Of a stretch of DNA of 57,148 bases, positions 17,034-25,861 are shown one piece after another. Each line of letters starts with the position of its first letter. The stretch's first letter is position 1. A model generated the notes under the pieces. The model did no database searches and was not told the origin of the DNA. It saw only the letters and a list, made by a program, of their open reading frames with translations. A program made the translations under genes and the position numbers. This DNA comes from Williamwhitmania sp. (lineage in GTDB: Bacteria; Bacteroidota; Bacteroidia; Bacteroidales; Williamwhitmaniaceae), in contig DATKVT010000198.1 of the NCBI GenBank assembly GCA_035529935.1, positions 1-57,148 on the forward strand, in the 5' to 3' direction.

Positions 17034-18326
17034 TTATAGCGTTCTTTTTACATCAAATTGCTCAAGTAAATCTTTAACTCGTTTCAAAAACATTCCGCCA
17101 AGGGCACCATCAACAACGCGGTGGTCGTAAGCAAGCGATAGTATGGCTACCGACCGGATTCCAATGCTATCGCCCTCCGAGGTTTCTATTACCACTGGGA
17201 TTTTCTTTATGGCTCCTATGGCAAGAATGGCTACCTGCGGCTGATTGATAATTGGGGTGCCTGCAAGCGTATCAAAAGCACCAAGGTTAGTAATGGTAAA
17301 GGTCCCTCCTTGAATCTCATCCGGAAGGAGCTTGTTTGCACGGGCCCTGTTGGCAAAGTCGTTTACAGCGATGGCTAGTCCCGTTATGTTTAGCCTTTCG
17401 GCGTTCTTAATTACAGGAACAATGAGATTGCCACTCGGAAGCGCAGTGGCCATGCCGAGATTTATCCGTTTTTTAATTAGAACTCTATCTCCATCAACAG
17501 AGGCATTAATCCCAGGGAACTCCTTAATTGCTCTTGCAATAGCCTCGAAGAAAATAGGGGTAAAGGTGAGCTTTTGTCCCTCCTTTCGCTGGAAGTCAGC
17601 CTTGTTTCTTTCTCTCCACTTTACGATATTGGTGAGATCGACATCGATAAAGCTGGTTACGTGAGGCGAGGTTTGTATGCTCATGACCATATGGTCGGCA
17701 ATTAGCTTTCGCATACGATCCATGGGAACTACCTCAATATCTTCAACTTGTTCTATCTTGTTTGGAGGAACAATCTCCTGTTTTGAGGAAGTTGCTGTCG
17801 ATACATTTTTTGTCTTTAGAACTCCTGAATTTCTACTGGAAATAAATTGGAGCATGTCTTCCTTGGTTACTCTACCGCCCAAACCTGTGCCAGTAATTTC
17901 TTGCAACTCCTCTTTGGAAATATGCTCTTTCTTTACAATGCTCTTAACTAACGGGGATAGGTAAGCCTCGTCAATGTTGGCAACTGGCTTCTCAGGTTCA
18001 ACCTCCTGCTTTATTTGGCCAATGCCAGGAATTTCACTAATTATCTTATCGAGTTCAGGTTGGTCGCTGTTTGTTGCGGCTTCACCTTCGGCTTCTATAA
18101 CGGCAATAACCTGTCCAACCTGCGGCACATCCCCCTCTTTAAAGGCAATGGATGCTAGGCGACCAGCATGAGGTGCGGGAATCTCGGAGTCAACTTTGTC
18201 AGTTGCAATTTCCACAATTGGCGTATCTTCATCCACATGATCGCCAACGCTCACCAACCATCTGGTAATAGTGGCATCCGTTATTCCTTCACCCATGGCG
18301 GGCAGGGTAACTTCAATCCTTTTCAT
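17034..18326 (-). CDS. 2-oxoacid dehydrogenase E2 (dihydrolipoyl acyltransferase)
   Basis: Core acyltransferase of a pyruvate or branched-chain 2-oxoacid dehydrogenase complex, moving acyl groups from lipoyl-lysine to CoA. From ATG 18326 (MKRIEVTLPAMGEG) the 430 residues hold one lipoyl domain with lipoylated K44 in IATDKVDSEI. A peripheral-subunit-binding domain follows at about 120-160 (LSPLVKSIVK...GLGGRVTKEDML), then the catalytic domain with H402 and D406 in YDHRVVDGALGG. An upstream ATG at 18383 adds 19 residues with no family match and is rejected. A single lipoyl domain and the E1 type at 51-548 favour the branched-chain complex, but the two genes are not linked. Confidence 0.88.
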   Translation of the reverse strand: MKRIEVTLPAMGEGITDATITRWLVSVGDHVDEDTPIVEIATDKVDSEIPAPHAGRLASIAFKEGDVPQVGQVIAVIEAEGEAATNSDQPELDKIISEIPGIGQIKQEVEPEKPVANIDEAYLSPLVKSIVKKEHISKEELQEITGTGLGGRVTKEDMLQFISSRNSGVLKTKNVSTATSSKQEIVPPNKIEQVEDIEVVPMDRMRKLIADHMVMSIQTSPHVTSFIDVDLTNIVKWRERNKADFQRKEGQKLTFTPIFFEAIARAIKEFPGINASVDGDRVLIKKRINLGMATALPSGNLIVPVIKNAERLNITGLAIAVNDFANRARANKLLPDEIQGGTFTITNLGAFDTLAGTPIINQPQVAILAIGAIKKIPVVIETSEGDSIGIRSVAILSLAYDHRVVDGALGGMFLKRVKDLLEQFDVKRTL

Positions 18327-18392
18327 TGCATTAGGGGCTTTGTTTTTCCTTCTATAAAAGGAAAATGAATGGTTTTTGTTCAATGTTGAGGG

Positions 18393-20330
18393 CTAAAAAC
18401 TTCCTCTTATCAACATCCTTATGTTTCTTGCAATGATGCTAAAGTCGAGTGCCACTGAGTAGCTTTTGGCATACAAGAGGTTTGTTGTAGTGGCATGTGT
18501 TTCGTCAGGACAGTTTCGAGTAGGTGAAAAGATACCCGTTTTGAGTTTTGGAAGTTTGTAAAGCGAAGGGTCTTCTACATGATAGCCTACCATTGTTTTC
18601 GCCCCCACCAGCACTTTGGTCAATGCTTTTAGTGTTCGGCCCACTCGCTTACCTACCGTAATCCATAGCGGTGAAGTAAGCAGCAAAACGATACTTACAA
18701 CAATATCCAATAGCCGCTTTAACCTTCTGTTGGTGTGTGATGCAAGAGTCTCCTGTCCAATGGAATATAGATCGCCAGCCGTTTCAATTGAATTGCTGCC
18801 AATTAGCGAAATGCCCTTCGGTGGTGCTAGCTTGAAGCTGACGCCAGTGTAGGAGAGGCGAAGCATGAGAAGAACTATTTGCGTTGAGGAGATATCGGAA
18901 GAAGAAATTATGAGTTCATTAATTTTTTCAACGCGAATTCGCTCCGCTAAGTGAGAAAAAACGGCTTCCTCATTGTTTTTGTCGTCCCATGGTGACTGTT
19001 CTAAGAGCTCGCCTTTAGCCCCTGAGAGCTCAATGAGCTGTTTGATTCGCATTGCTTCATCGGGTGAGGAAAGAATCAACTTTCTAAGTCGCTCTGGTTT
19101 GTAGGGAACTAGACTATTCCCAAACACTTTTCCGATAAGACCTCTTGTCAGAGGAATCAATAGAAGCGAAGTTACTGAGCTAATGGTGATGATTGCTCTT
19201 GAAAATCGGATTGATTCTGGCAGAAAGGTGTAGATTATAAGAACCCCAACTGCGCCAATGGCAACTCCCTTCCAGACCTTCTTTTGGCGCAAGGGTCGGT
19301 CGTATCCGCCGCTCAGGAATATTGCCAAAACAAAGGTGAGAATAAAGCCTGCAAGGAAAGAATAAAGCAGTGGTCGAGCGTAGTCGGTATCTTTAACAAG
19401 CACCTCCCAAGCAAGGGTAGAGGTGAGGAAACTGCATGCCAGCACCGAGGCATCAGCAAGCGGGAGTATGAACATTTGAAAGGCACGCTTGGCTAATGAA
19501 AGGGCTGCTCGAAGGTAAATTGCTAAATAAATGGCGGTTGAATAATATCGTGCTTCGCTGGTGTTAAAGTGTTTCTTGGCAAAAAGGATCATTGCCTTAT
19601 AGAATATAACTACATAGTTGATGCTTCCCTTTTTGGTGCTTTCCCCCTTGTAGTGAATTATGGAGGTTTCGGGTGTGTAGTAGTTTTTATAACCAGCTTT
19701 TAGAATACGGTATGAGAGGTCAATGTCCTCACCATACATAAAAAACGCTTCGTCGAGGAGACCGGTTTGTGCCAGCACGCTAGTGCGCATAAACATAAAT
19801 GCACCAGCTAGAATTTCAATTTCGTGCGTTTCGTTTTTGGAAAGATGTCCAAGGTAGTAGTGGGCAAAGCGTTTGGAGCGAGGAAAAAGTTTGATTAGCC
19901 CCGATATTTTATAAAAGGCAACGGCGGGTGTTGGAAGTCCTCTTTTTGATTCTGGCAGGTAAGCTCCCTTGCCATCAATCATTTTTACTCCAAGTGCTCC
20001 TGCCTCCGGATGGCTATCCATGAATTGGATGCAGGTGGTGAAGGTATGCTCCTGCACTAGCGTGTCAGGGTTGAGTAGCAAAACATATTCGCCAGATGAT
20101 TGCCTAATGGCCTGATTGTTGGCAACAGCAAAGCCACTGTTTTTATCGTTTTCGATTAGCTTAGCCCAAGAGTGATGCTCCCTCACCATCTTGCTGGAAC
20201 CGTCCACCGATAGGTTGTCTACTACAAAAACTTCTGCATCAATTCCATTTATCGCTTTCTTTACCGATAAAAGGCATTGGTCGAGGAAATCCTTTACGTT
20301 GTAGCTAACAATGATAATGGAGAGCTTCAT
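18393..20330 (-). CDS. GT2 glycosyltransferase fused to degenerate polyprenyl sugar-phosphotransferase module
   Basis: A 645-residue membrane protein from ATG 20330 (MKLSIIIVSYN). Residues about 1-230 are a GT2 domain like rhamnosyltransferases (VFVVDNLSVDGSS, LLLNPDTLV, MYGEDIDLSYR). About 255-400 has four or five hydrophobic helices, and about 400-500 is a Rossmann-like segment. From about 535 comes RRLKRLLDIVVS, MVGYHVEDP and YAKSYSVALDFSII, which recall the start and end of the bacterial sugar-transferase domain (KRLFDI..., SLVGPRP, YVxNYSLWLD). The catalytic middle (KFRSM and its Asp-Glu) is missing, so the C-terminal half looks inactive. Likely role: glycan or LPS assembly. It is 66 bases upstream of the E2 gene. 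Confidence 0.78.
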   Translation of the reverse strand: MKLSIIIVSYNVKDFLDQCLLSVKKAINGIDAEVFVVDNLSVDGSSKMVREHHSWAKLIENDKNSGFAVANNQAIRQSSGEYVLLLNPDTLVQEHTFTTCIQFMDSHPEAGALGVKMIDGKGAYLPESKRGLPTPAVAFYKISGLIKLFPRSKRFAHYYLGHLSKNETHEIEILAGAFMFMRTSVLAQTGLLDEAFFMYGEDIDLSYRILKAGYKNYYTPETSIIHYKGESTKKGSINYVVIFYKAMILFAKKHFNTSEARYYSTAIYLAIYLRAALSLAKRAFQMFILPLADASVLACSFLTSTLAWEVLVKDTDYARPLLYSFLAGFILTFVLAIFLSGGYDRPLRQKKVWKGVAIGAVGVLIIYTFLPESIRFSRAIITISSVTSLLLIPLTRGLIGKVFGNSLVPYKPERLRKLILSSPDEAMRIKQLIELSGAKGELLEQSPWDDKNNEEAVFSHLAERIRVEKINELIISSSDISSTQIVLLMLRLSYTGVSFKLAPPKGISLIGSNSIETAGDLYSIGQETLASHTNRRLKRLLDIVVSIVLLLTSPLWITVGKRVGRTLKALTKVLVGAKTMVGYHVEDPSLYKLPKLKTGIFSPTRNCPDETHATTTNLLYAKSYSVALDFSIIARNIRMLIRGSF

Positions 20331-20341
20331 GGTGTAAATGT

Positions 20342-20381
20342 AAAAAAAAACAATCAAGCCACATTGCTGCAGCTTGGTTGT
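20342..20381 (-). terminator. Intrinsic terminator after aminotransferase
   Basis: A 10-bp stem (20350-20359 with 20372-20381, one G-T pair) is followed on the minus strand by a run of T (plus-strand A at 20342-20350). It ends the aminotransferase transcript before the GT2 gene. Confidence 0.75.
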
Positions 20382-20403
20382 TGTCCTTACTTCAATTGTT
20401 GAC

Positions 20404-21612
20404 CTATTCCATTAGTTTTTTGATGGCATTTGCCAAACGCTTTGCACCTTCCCTGTTTAGTTCTGTTGACATGTAGGAAAAGTTTATTCTCAATGTATTT
20501 CGTCCACTTCCATCGCAATGGAAAACATTACCAAGCACAAATGCAACGTTCTCCTTTAGCGCAATTTCAAATAACTTTTCGGCATCCATGTTTTCAGGAA
20601 GGGTCATGAAAAGAAACAGACCACCTTCAGGCTCTGTCCAGGTAACGCCTTTTGGCATATAATCGCGGAAGGCTGCAAGCATTGCATCGCGCTTTTCCTT
20701 GTAGGAGGCAATAATTTTTCCGAGATTTTGGTCGAAATAACCCTTTTCGATATAGCTGGCAGCGATTTTTTGAACAAAAGGTGGGGTGCACAGATCGGTT
20801 GCTTGCTTGGCCATCACAATTTTGTCAATAATGGCTTCGTGTGCAATTACCCAACCAATTCGAAATCCTGGAACAAATATTTTGGAGAAAGTGCCTAGCA
20901 AAATTACATTGCTATCATTATCGATCTCAAATATGGTTTTTTGTGGTTTCCCTTCAAAACGAATTTCTCGGTAGGGGCTGTCCTCTATCATCAGTACGTC
21001 ATATCTTTTGCAGATATCGATGATCTCTTTTCTGCGGAACTCAGGCATGGTGATACCGGCAGGATTTTGAAAGTCGGGAATGATGTAAACAAACTTAGGC
21101 TTCTCCCCATTCTTCTTCAGCTCTGCCATCTTCTGTTCCAGCAGGTCGCTACGCATTCCATGCTCATCGAGCTTAATGCCAAGCATGTCGGCACCATAGT
21201 TGTGGAAAGATTGCAGCGCACCAAGGTAGGAGGGAAGTCCACAGATTATTTTGTCATCTGGGTTTACGAAAATTTTTGGTAGAAGGTCAAGACCTTGCTG
21301 CGATGAGGTTAGTATTACAAGGTTTTTCAACTCAATGTTGAGCCCCATTTTACGGTAGCGATCAACCATAATCTGGCGTAGCTTGGTGTCGCCTTCGGTG
21401 GCACCGTATTGAAGCGCTTTAGCTCCATCGTTTTCCAAAACGTCTATGCTAATCTCCTTAAGCTGCTCAATTGGAAATGACTCTGGTGCCGGCAACCCAC
21501 CAGCAAATGAGATAATATTGGGGTTTTGTGTAAGCTTTAGCAGTTCCCTAATGGCCGACCGCTTCATTCCTTGTCCACTCCTTGACCAAATCTTGTCCAA
21601 ATCGCTAATCAT
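20404..21612 (-). CDS. PLP-dependent aminotransferase (2-aminoadipate / LysN-like, class I/II)
   Basis: A 402-residue fold-type I aminotransferase of the group annotated as 2-aminoadipate or multi-substrate aminotransferases; it has the MocR-type catalytic domain without a DNA-binding part. Motifs: ISFAGGLPAPESFP, YGATEGDTKLR, YIIPDFQNPAGITM, MIEDSPYREIRFEG and the PLP lysine in LGTFSKIFVPGFRIGW. RINFSYM holds the C-terminal arginine for the substrate carboxylate. It is a single gene between a terminator and its own promoter, with a leader unlike its neighbours (see the promoter and ribosome-binding-site entries). The exact substrate is inferred only. Confidence 0.87.
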   Translation of the reverse strand: MISDLDKIWSRSGQGMKRSAIRELLKLTQNPNIISFAGGLPAPESFPIEQLKEISIDVLENDGAKALQYGATEGDTKLRQIMVDRYRKMGLNIELKNLVILTSSQQGLDLLPKIFVNPDDKIICGLPSYLGALQSFHNYGADMLGIKLDEHGMRSDLLEQKMAELKKNGEKPKFVYIIPDFQNPAGITMPEFRRKEIIDICKRYDVLMIEDSPYREIRFEGKPQKTIFEIDNDSNVILLGTFSKIFVPGFRIGWVIAHEAIIDKIVMAKQATDLCTPPFVQKIAASYIEKGYFDQNLGKIIASYKEKRDAMLAAFRDYMPKGVTWTEPEGGLFLFMTLPENMDAEKLFEIALKENVAFVLGNVFHCDGSGRNTLRINFSYMSTELNREGAKRLANAIKKLME

Positions 21613-21618
21613 ATTAAT

Positions 21619-21625
21619 CCCTCCT
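21619..21625 (-). promoter_or_regulatory. Strong Shine-Dalgarno site before aminotransferase
   Basis: AGGAGGG on the minus strand ends 6 bases before ATG 21612. A consensus-like site is unusual in Bacteroidota, whose genes generally lack one, and none of the other starts I examined in this window has a comparable site. Confidence 0.6.
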
Positions 21626-21638
21626 AGTTATGTTTAAC

Positions 21639-21663
21639 TTTCATATTGTATGTAAATATGAAA
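21639..21663 (-). promoter_or_regulatory. AT-rich inverted repeat in aminotransferase leader
   Basis: A 9-base inverted repeat (21639-21647 with 21655-21663, 7-base centre) sits between the promoter and the Shine-Dalgarno site. It could be a leader hairpin or an operator. No T run follows it on the minus strand, so it is not a terminator of this gene. Confidence 0.4.
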
Positions 21664-21695
21664 AAATAGTTTCAATAGTGAATTATTTTCGTGTT

Positions 21696-21726
21696 CAAAG
21701 TTACGAACTGTCATGAAAATAACCAA
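21696..21726 (-). promoter_or_regulatory. Promoter of aminotransferase gene
   Basis: On the minus strand TTG (21726-21724), a 20-base spacer and TAACTTTG (21703-21696) match the Bacteroidota -33/-7 pattern. The implied leader is roughly 80 bases long. Confidence 0.6.
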
Positions 21727-21831
21727 TGTTTTTGATTCTATTTGTTTTGATGTTCTATGTTTTACAACAGGGTTTGTATTTAGATAGTCATTGAAGTTTA
21801 AACACCATGGTCATTGGTAAATTCCACATAA

Positions 21832-21867
21832 AAAAACCGGACTGGCTACTTATGCCGTCCGGTTTTT
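21832..21867 (-). terminator. Intrinsic terminator after TPR gene
   Basis: A perfect 11-bp stem (21832-21842 with 21857-21867) has T runs at its end on both strands. It lies just downstream of the TPR gene stop. Confidence 0.8.
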
Positions 21868-21886
21868 GCTATAGAAATGTGTGGTG

Positions 21887-22621
21887 TTAGTCGTTCTTTT
21901 GTGGGGTAATGCAATAGGTAATAATCATTTTGCAAGCATTTGGATTCCTGAGTTTACAGGAGTGTTGGAAATCGAGGCATGCCTCTGGTTTGAGATTTTG
22001 CTTGTAGTAACACATCCCTCTATTGTAGAGCGCAATTGTATTTTCAGGCTCAATTTCCAAGGCTTGGTTGAAGCTATTAATTGCATCCTGAAATTTCTCA
22101 GTTTTGTAGTAGGCAATTCCCATGGTGCTGTATGCCCCGCTGCTACTGGGATTTATTACTAAAATGCTTTTGCAATCGGCAATGGCACCCTCGTAATCCT
22201 CTTTGCGAATTTTAAGGGCACCTAAGTTGAGGAGAATTTGCTCTTCAAATTTTTTATCGTTGAGGGCTGCTGCTTGATTTAGGGTTTCTAGAGCTTGATC
22301 CAAATCATTCTTTTTTATACTAATAATTGCCTTCGCCAGCAGGAATCCTGCATAGTTGGCGTTTTTCTCCATGGCAACAGTCAACAGCTTCTGGGCTTCT
22401 TTGATATTATCGGAAAAGAGGTTTCCTGCAATAAGACCATAGGTTGCCTCCAGATCGTCGGGCTTGAGGCTTAGGGCTGCTTTGAAGTTGGTAATTGCTT
22501 CTTGAAAATTCTTGTGGTCCATGTTGTCGAACCCGTTTTTCAGAGAGGTTTCGTAATCTTGTCCAAAGGCAAGCCCTACAAAGCACATAAGGAGGGTGAG
22601 GGTAGTAAACGTTTTTCTCAT
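21887..22621 (-). CDS. Exported tetratricopeptide repeat protein
   Basis: A 244-residue protein with a signal peptide (MRKTFTTLTLLMCFVGLAFGQ) and about five TPR units: AITNFKAALSLKPDDLEATY, then a unit near residue 85, a DQALETLNQAA unit, AIADCKSILVINPSS and the AINSFNQALEIEPEN unit. A short Cys-containing tail ends CITPQKND. TPRs form a helical scaffold for protein contacts, here presumably in the periplasm. It lies 19 bases after recR on the same strand, probably cotranscribed. No specific partner can be named. Confidence 0.85.
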   Translation of the reverse strand: MRKTFTTLTLLMCFVGLAFGQDYETSLKNGFDNMDHKNFQEAITNFKAALSLKPDDLEATYGLIAGNLFSDNIKEAQKLLTVAMEKNANYAGFLLAKAIISIKKNDLDQALETLNQAAALNDKKFEEQILLNLGALKIRKEDYEGAIADCKSILVINPSSSGAYSTMGIAYYKTEKFQDAINSFNQALEIEPENTIALYNRGMCYYKQNLKPEACLDFQHSCKLRNPNACKMIITYCITPQKND

Positions 22622-22640
22622 ATTTGCTACAATTCAAATC

Positions 22641-23270
22641 CTATAAGTCGTTGTTTCCGCTGTCGAACGGTATTCGATTTTTAATTGATCTGCTTAGCGT
22701 AACCTCGTCGGTATATTCCAACTCGTCGCCAAATCCAACACCTCTGGCAATAGTTGTTACCGAAACAGGATAATTTCTAATTTTCCTAAAGATATAAAAA
22801 TTAGTTGTTTCTCCCTCCATTGTCGTGCTGAGTGCTAAAATTACCTCCTTTACTTGACCCTCTGCGATTTTGTTAATGAGCGATTCAATATTTAAATCGG
22901 CAGGGCCAATTCCATCCATTGGTGAGATTATGCCACCAAGAACATGGTAAATTCCGTTGAAAATCCCAGTGTTTTCAACTGACATAACATCTCTTACCGA
23001 CTCAACAACACAAACAATGGAGTGATCCCTACGTAACGAGGCACAAATGTCGCATGTTTCAGAATCGGAGATGTTGTGGCACGAGTGGCAGTAGCGGGTT
23101 TTCGACCGCATCTCTACTATGGCGGTACCAAACAAGGTGACATTTTCTTCTGGCTGCTTGAGTAGGTGCAAGGCTAGCCGAAGGGCAGTTTTTTTCCCGA
23201 TTCCGGGAAGTTTCGCCAGCTCTTCAACCGCATTTTCAAGGTACTTAGATGGAAAGTGAGAGAGATTCAT
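22641..23270 (-). CDS. recR: Recombination mediator protein RecR
   Basis: RecR works with RecO, and in some bacteria RecF, to load RecA at gaps. From ATG 23270 ([15 protein letters not shown]) the 209 residues match the family. Order: helix-hairpin-helix [17 protein letters not shown], a four-cysteine zinc motif [16 protein letters not shown], then a Toprim domain ([12 protein letters not shown], the [15 protein letters not shown] loop, STTMEGETT). An upstream ATG at 23300 adds ten residues outside the family pattern and is rejected. A -7-like TAAATTTG just upstream supports the later start. It precedes the TPR gene. Confidence 0.95.
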   Translation of the reverse strand: MNLSHFPSKYLENAVEELAKLPGIGKKTALRLALHLLKQPEENVTLFGTAIVEMRSKTRYCHSCHNISDSETCDICASLRRDHSIVCVVESVRDVMSVENTGIFNGIYHVLGGIISPMDGIGPADLNIESLINKIAEGQVKEVILALSTTMEGETTNFYIFRKIRNYPVSVTTIARGVGFGDELEYTDEVTLSRSIKNRIPFDSGNNDL

Positions 23271-23288
23271 GCTGCCAGATTTTGGATG

Positions 23289-23296
23289 CAAATTTA
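23289..23296 (-). promoter_or_regulatory. Candidate -7 element of recR
   Basis: TAAATTTG on the minus strand lies about 18 bases before recR ATG 23270 and fits TAnnTTTG. No clear -33 element is seen. Confidence 0.35.
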
Positions 23297-23377
23297 CCAA
23301 TATTTGAATGTATTGCTAATTATCTTTATCCCTTTGGGTTTACAGCTAATTATATTTTCTTTGCTAAAAATGCTTTT

Positions 23378-24832
23378 ATGTCGCCTCTTTCCATTGCACT
23401 TATAATTGTCGCTTATTTTGCCGTGCTGGTTGTTGTTTCAACCCTAACTGCACGGAAGGCTAACAATCAAAGTTTTTTTAATGGCAATCGGCAGTCACCT
23501 TGGTACGTGATTGCCATTGGTATGGTAGGTACCTCTATTTCTGGTGTCACTTTTATATCTGTTCCGGGTTGGGTTGTAACCGATCAGTTTTCCTACATTC
23601 AAATGGTGTTGGGGTTTCTTGTCGGCTACATGGTTGTTGCCAATGTGCTTTTACCCCTCTACTACAAGCTAAATCTAACATCGATTTATACATACCTTAG
23701 CATTCGTCTAGGATTTTGGTCTTATAAAACGGGGGCTACCTTTTTTTTAATAAGCAGAACTATAGGTGCAGCGTTCCGTCTTTTTCTAGTGTCGTTGGTG
23801 CTACAAACCCTCATATTTGCAAAAATTGGCGTTCCATTCTGGGTCACCGTTTCAGGTACCATCGGACTTATTTGGCTTTACACCAATAGGGGCGGGGTGA
23901 AAACTATTATCTGGACCGATCTCATTCAAACTGTAGCCATGCTACTTGCTGTAGTTCTTTGTGTGGTGCTGGTGGCCGATGCGCTGGGAATTACCTCTTT
24001 TGGACAGATGGTGCACGTGGTTAGGACAAGCCAGTTTTCTCGCGTTTGGTTCTTTGATGATCCTTCTAGCAAGCACTACTTCTGGAAGCAGTTTCTTGCG
24101 GGGGTATTTATTCCTATTGTAATGACAGGGCTCGACCAGGATATGATGCAGAAGAATTTAAGCTGTCGTAGTCTTTCCGATGCCAAAAAGAACATGTACT
24201 GGTATAGCTTCATGTTTTTACCCATTAATCTTATTTTCCTGACAATGGGTGTGTTGTTGGCTATTTTTGCGCAAACGAAAGGCATTGGTATTCCCGCTCA
24301 AACGGACAACCTCTTTCCTCTCATTGCAACCGGCGGTTATCTCAATGCTGCCTTGGGTGTTTTCTTTGTAGTGGGTGTAGTTGCTGCCGCCTATTCCAGT
24401 GCCGATTCTGCCCTTACGGCACTTACCACCTCGTTTACTGTCGATATTCTTGAGGCCGATAAGCTTGGGGAATCTCAACTTCGACGCACAAGAAAGTTGG
24501 TTCATGTTTTAATGTCGTTAGTGCTAATTGCCACCATTATCCTTTTCAAACAAATAAATGATGAAGCTGTAATTAAGGCTATATATATGGTGGCAGGATA
24601 CACGTATGGTCCGCTGCTTGGGCTTTACGCCTTTGGCTTGCTAACCAAATTCAAAGTTCGAGATTTTCTTGTACCGGTGGCGGCAATATGTGCCCCAATC
24701 CTGTGCTTTATTGCCAGCCATTACTTTGCTATTGGATTTGAGCTGCTTATATACAATGGAATTGCTACCTTTGGGTTGATGATGTTGTTTAGCATTGGGG
24801 TTAATTCAAAAAAAAGGTCGATTAGACAATAG
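23378..24832 (+). CDS. Sodium:solute symporter (SSS family)
   Basis: A 484-residue inner-membrane symporter that couples solute uptake to Na+. From ATG 23378 (MSPLSIALIIVAYF) about thirteen hydrophobic helices follow. Family features are SFFNGNRQSPWYVIAIGMVG near the start, GTSISGVTFISVPG, the GLDQDMMQKNLSCRS loop and VAAAYSSADSALTALTTSF, where the sodium-site serine/threonines lie. The upstream ATG 23249 would put 43 residues over the recR promoter and start region and is rejected. The solute (sugar, sialic acid, amino acid or vitamin) cannot be told from sequence alone. Confidence 0.88.
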   Translation: MSPLSIALIIVAYFAVLVVVSTLTARKANNQSFFNGNRQSPWYVIAIGMVGTSISGVTFISVPGWVVTDQFSYIQMVLGFLVGYMVVANVLLPLYYKLNLTSIYTYLSIRLGFWSYKTGATFFLISRTIGAAFRLFLVSLVLQTLIFAKIGVPFWVTVSGTIGLIWLYTNRGGVKTIIWTDLIQTVAMLLAVVLCVVLVADALGITSFGQMVHVVRTSQFSRVWFFDDPSSKHYFWKQFLAGVFIPIVMTGLDQDMMQKNLSCRSLSDAKKNMYWYSFMFLPINLIFLTMGVLLAIFAQTKGIGIPAQTDNLFPLIATGGYLNAALGVFFVVGVVAAAYSSADSALTALTTSFTVDILEADKLGESQLRRTRKLVHVLMSLVLIATIILFKQINDEAVIKAIYMVAGYTYGPLLGLYAFGLLTKFKVRDFLVPVAAICAPILCFIASHYFAIGFELLIYNGIATFGLMMLFSIGVNSKKRSIRQ

Positions 24833-24922
24833 AGCACCTCGCCTAATTATGCTGGGCGAGTTGGGATAATCTGGATTGGCTGAGCATGGTGCTGCTGGTT
24901 ATTAACCATTAATACTTAAGAT

Positions 24923-25792
24923 ATGAAGAAAATTGTTTTTGTCTTTGCCTTTGCCATTTCATTCTTGACAATTAAGGCACAGGATGTGGTTGCCTATCGC
25001 ATCTTCACCTCCGATGGTGTTGAGGTCCCTTTTAGTAAAGTTATGGAGGCTGCCTACAATTCGGATGTTCTTTTTTTTGGTGAGCAGCACAACAACCCTG
25101 TGGTGCATTGGCTCGAACTCCAAGCTGAAATGGCACTGCAGCAACATTTTTCAGACAGTTTGGTGCTTGGTGCCGAGATGTTTGAGGCAGACAACCAACT
25201 GCTGCTGGATGAACTTTTTCAAGGGCTCATTCCTCTCAAAAAGTTTGAAGAGGAGTGCAGGCTATGGCCAAACTATAAGAATGACTACAAGCCACTGTTG
25301 GAGTTAGCGTTGGAGAAAAAGTTACGCTTTGTTGCAACCAACATCCCTCGTCGATATGCGTCTGCTGTTGCCACCTCTGGAATTGATGTGCTTGCAAAAT
25401 TCTCAAAGGAAGCCCACCTCTATATGGCTCCGCTTCCAATTAAATACAATGCTGATTTACCGTCGTACAAGGCAATGGCTGCAATGGGAATGGCGGGAGG
25501 TGCCCATGGGGCTTCTCACATTGCAGAAGCACAAGCCGTAAAAGATGCCACAATGGCCTATTTTATTGTAAAAAATCTTCCGGTAAAGGGCTGCTTCTTA
25601 CACTTCAATGGTAGCTACCACTCCGATGACCATGAAGGAATTCCATACATGGTGAAGCAGCTGCGCCCATCGTTAAAAGTGTTGACCATTTCCTCTGTTG
25701 AGCAGTATAAGGTCGATTCACTTGCTGCTGAAAATAAGGGGAAAGGTGACTTTGTGGTAGTGGTCAATAGCACCATGACAAAAACTTACTAA
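24923..25792 (+). CDS. ChaN family (haem-binding uptake, Tiki superfamily) protein
   Basis: A 289-residue exported protein with a signal peptide (to about residue 19, TIKAQ). The ChaN domain opens with VLFFGEQHNNPVVHWLE and GAEMFEADNQLLLDE, and closes with FLHFNGSYHSDDHEGIP. ChaN of Campylobacter jejuni is a haem-binding lipoprotein linked to iron uptake; the superfamily includes the Tiki and TraB metalloproteases, which share the GxxH/E pattern. There is no lipobox cysteine here, so it is probably periplasmic. It lies 90 bases after the symporter and ends at a convergent terminator. Haem binding is an inference from the family. Confidence 0.83.
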   Translation: MKKIVFVFAFAISFLTIKAQDVVAYRIFTSDGVEVPFSKVMEAAYNSDVLFFGEQHNNPVVHWLELQAEMALQQHFSDSLVLGAEMFEADNQLLLDELFQGLIPLKKFEEECRLWPNYKNDYKPLLELALEKKLRFVATNIPRRYASAVATSGIDVLAKFSKEAHLYMAPLPIKYNADLPSYKAMAAMGMAGGAHGASHIAEAQAVKDATMAYFIVKNLPVKGCFLHFNGSYHSDDHEGIPYMVKQLRPSLKVLTISSVEQYKVDSLAAENKGKGDFVVVVNSTMTKTY

Positions 25793-25810
25793 CCGTTTCT
25801 TTGGTTAATA

Positions 25811-25848
25811 AAAAAAACTCCGAAGCAGGTATGCCTCGGAGTTTTTTT
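25811..25848. terminator. Convergent bidirectional terminator
   Basis: A perfect 13-bp outer stem (25811-25823 with 25836-25848) is A-rich on one side and T-rich on the other. It lies between the ChaN-like and RDD genes. Confidence 0.85.
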
Positions 25849-25861
25849 AGGTTTATTCCGC

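Noticed and set aside
20404..21612. MocR/GntR regulator with fused aminotransferase domain
   Set aside because: The protein has only the aminotransferase domain; no N-terminal winged helix precedes ISDLDKIWSRSGQG.
24838..24860. A 6-bp GC-rich hairpin between the symporter and ChaN genes as terminator
   Set aside because: No T run follows on the plus strand, so read-through is as likely.
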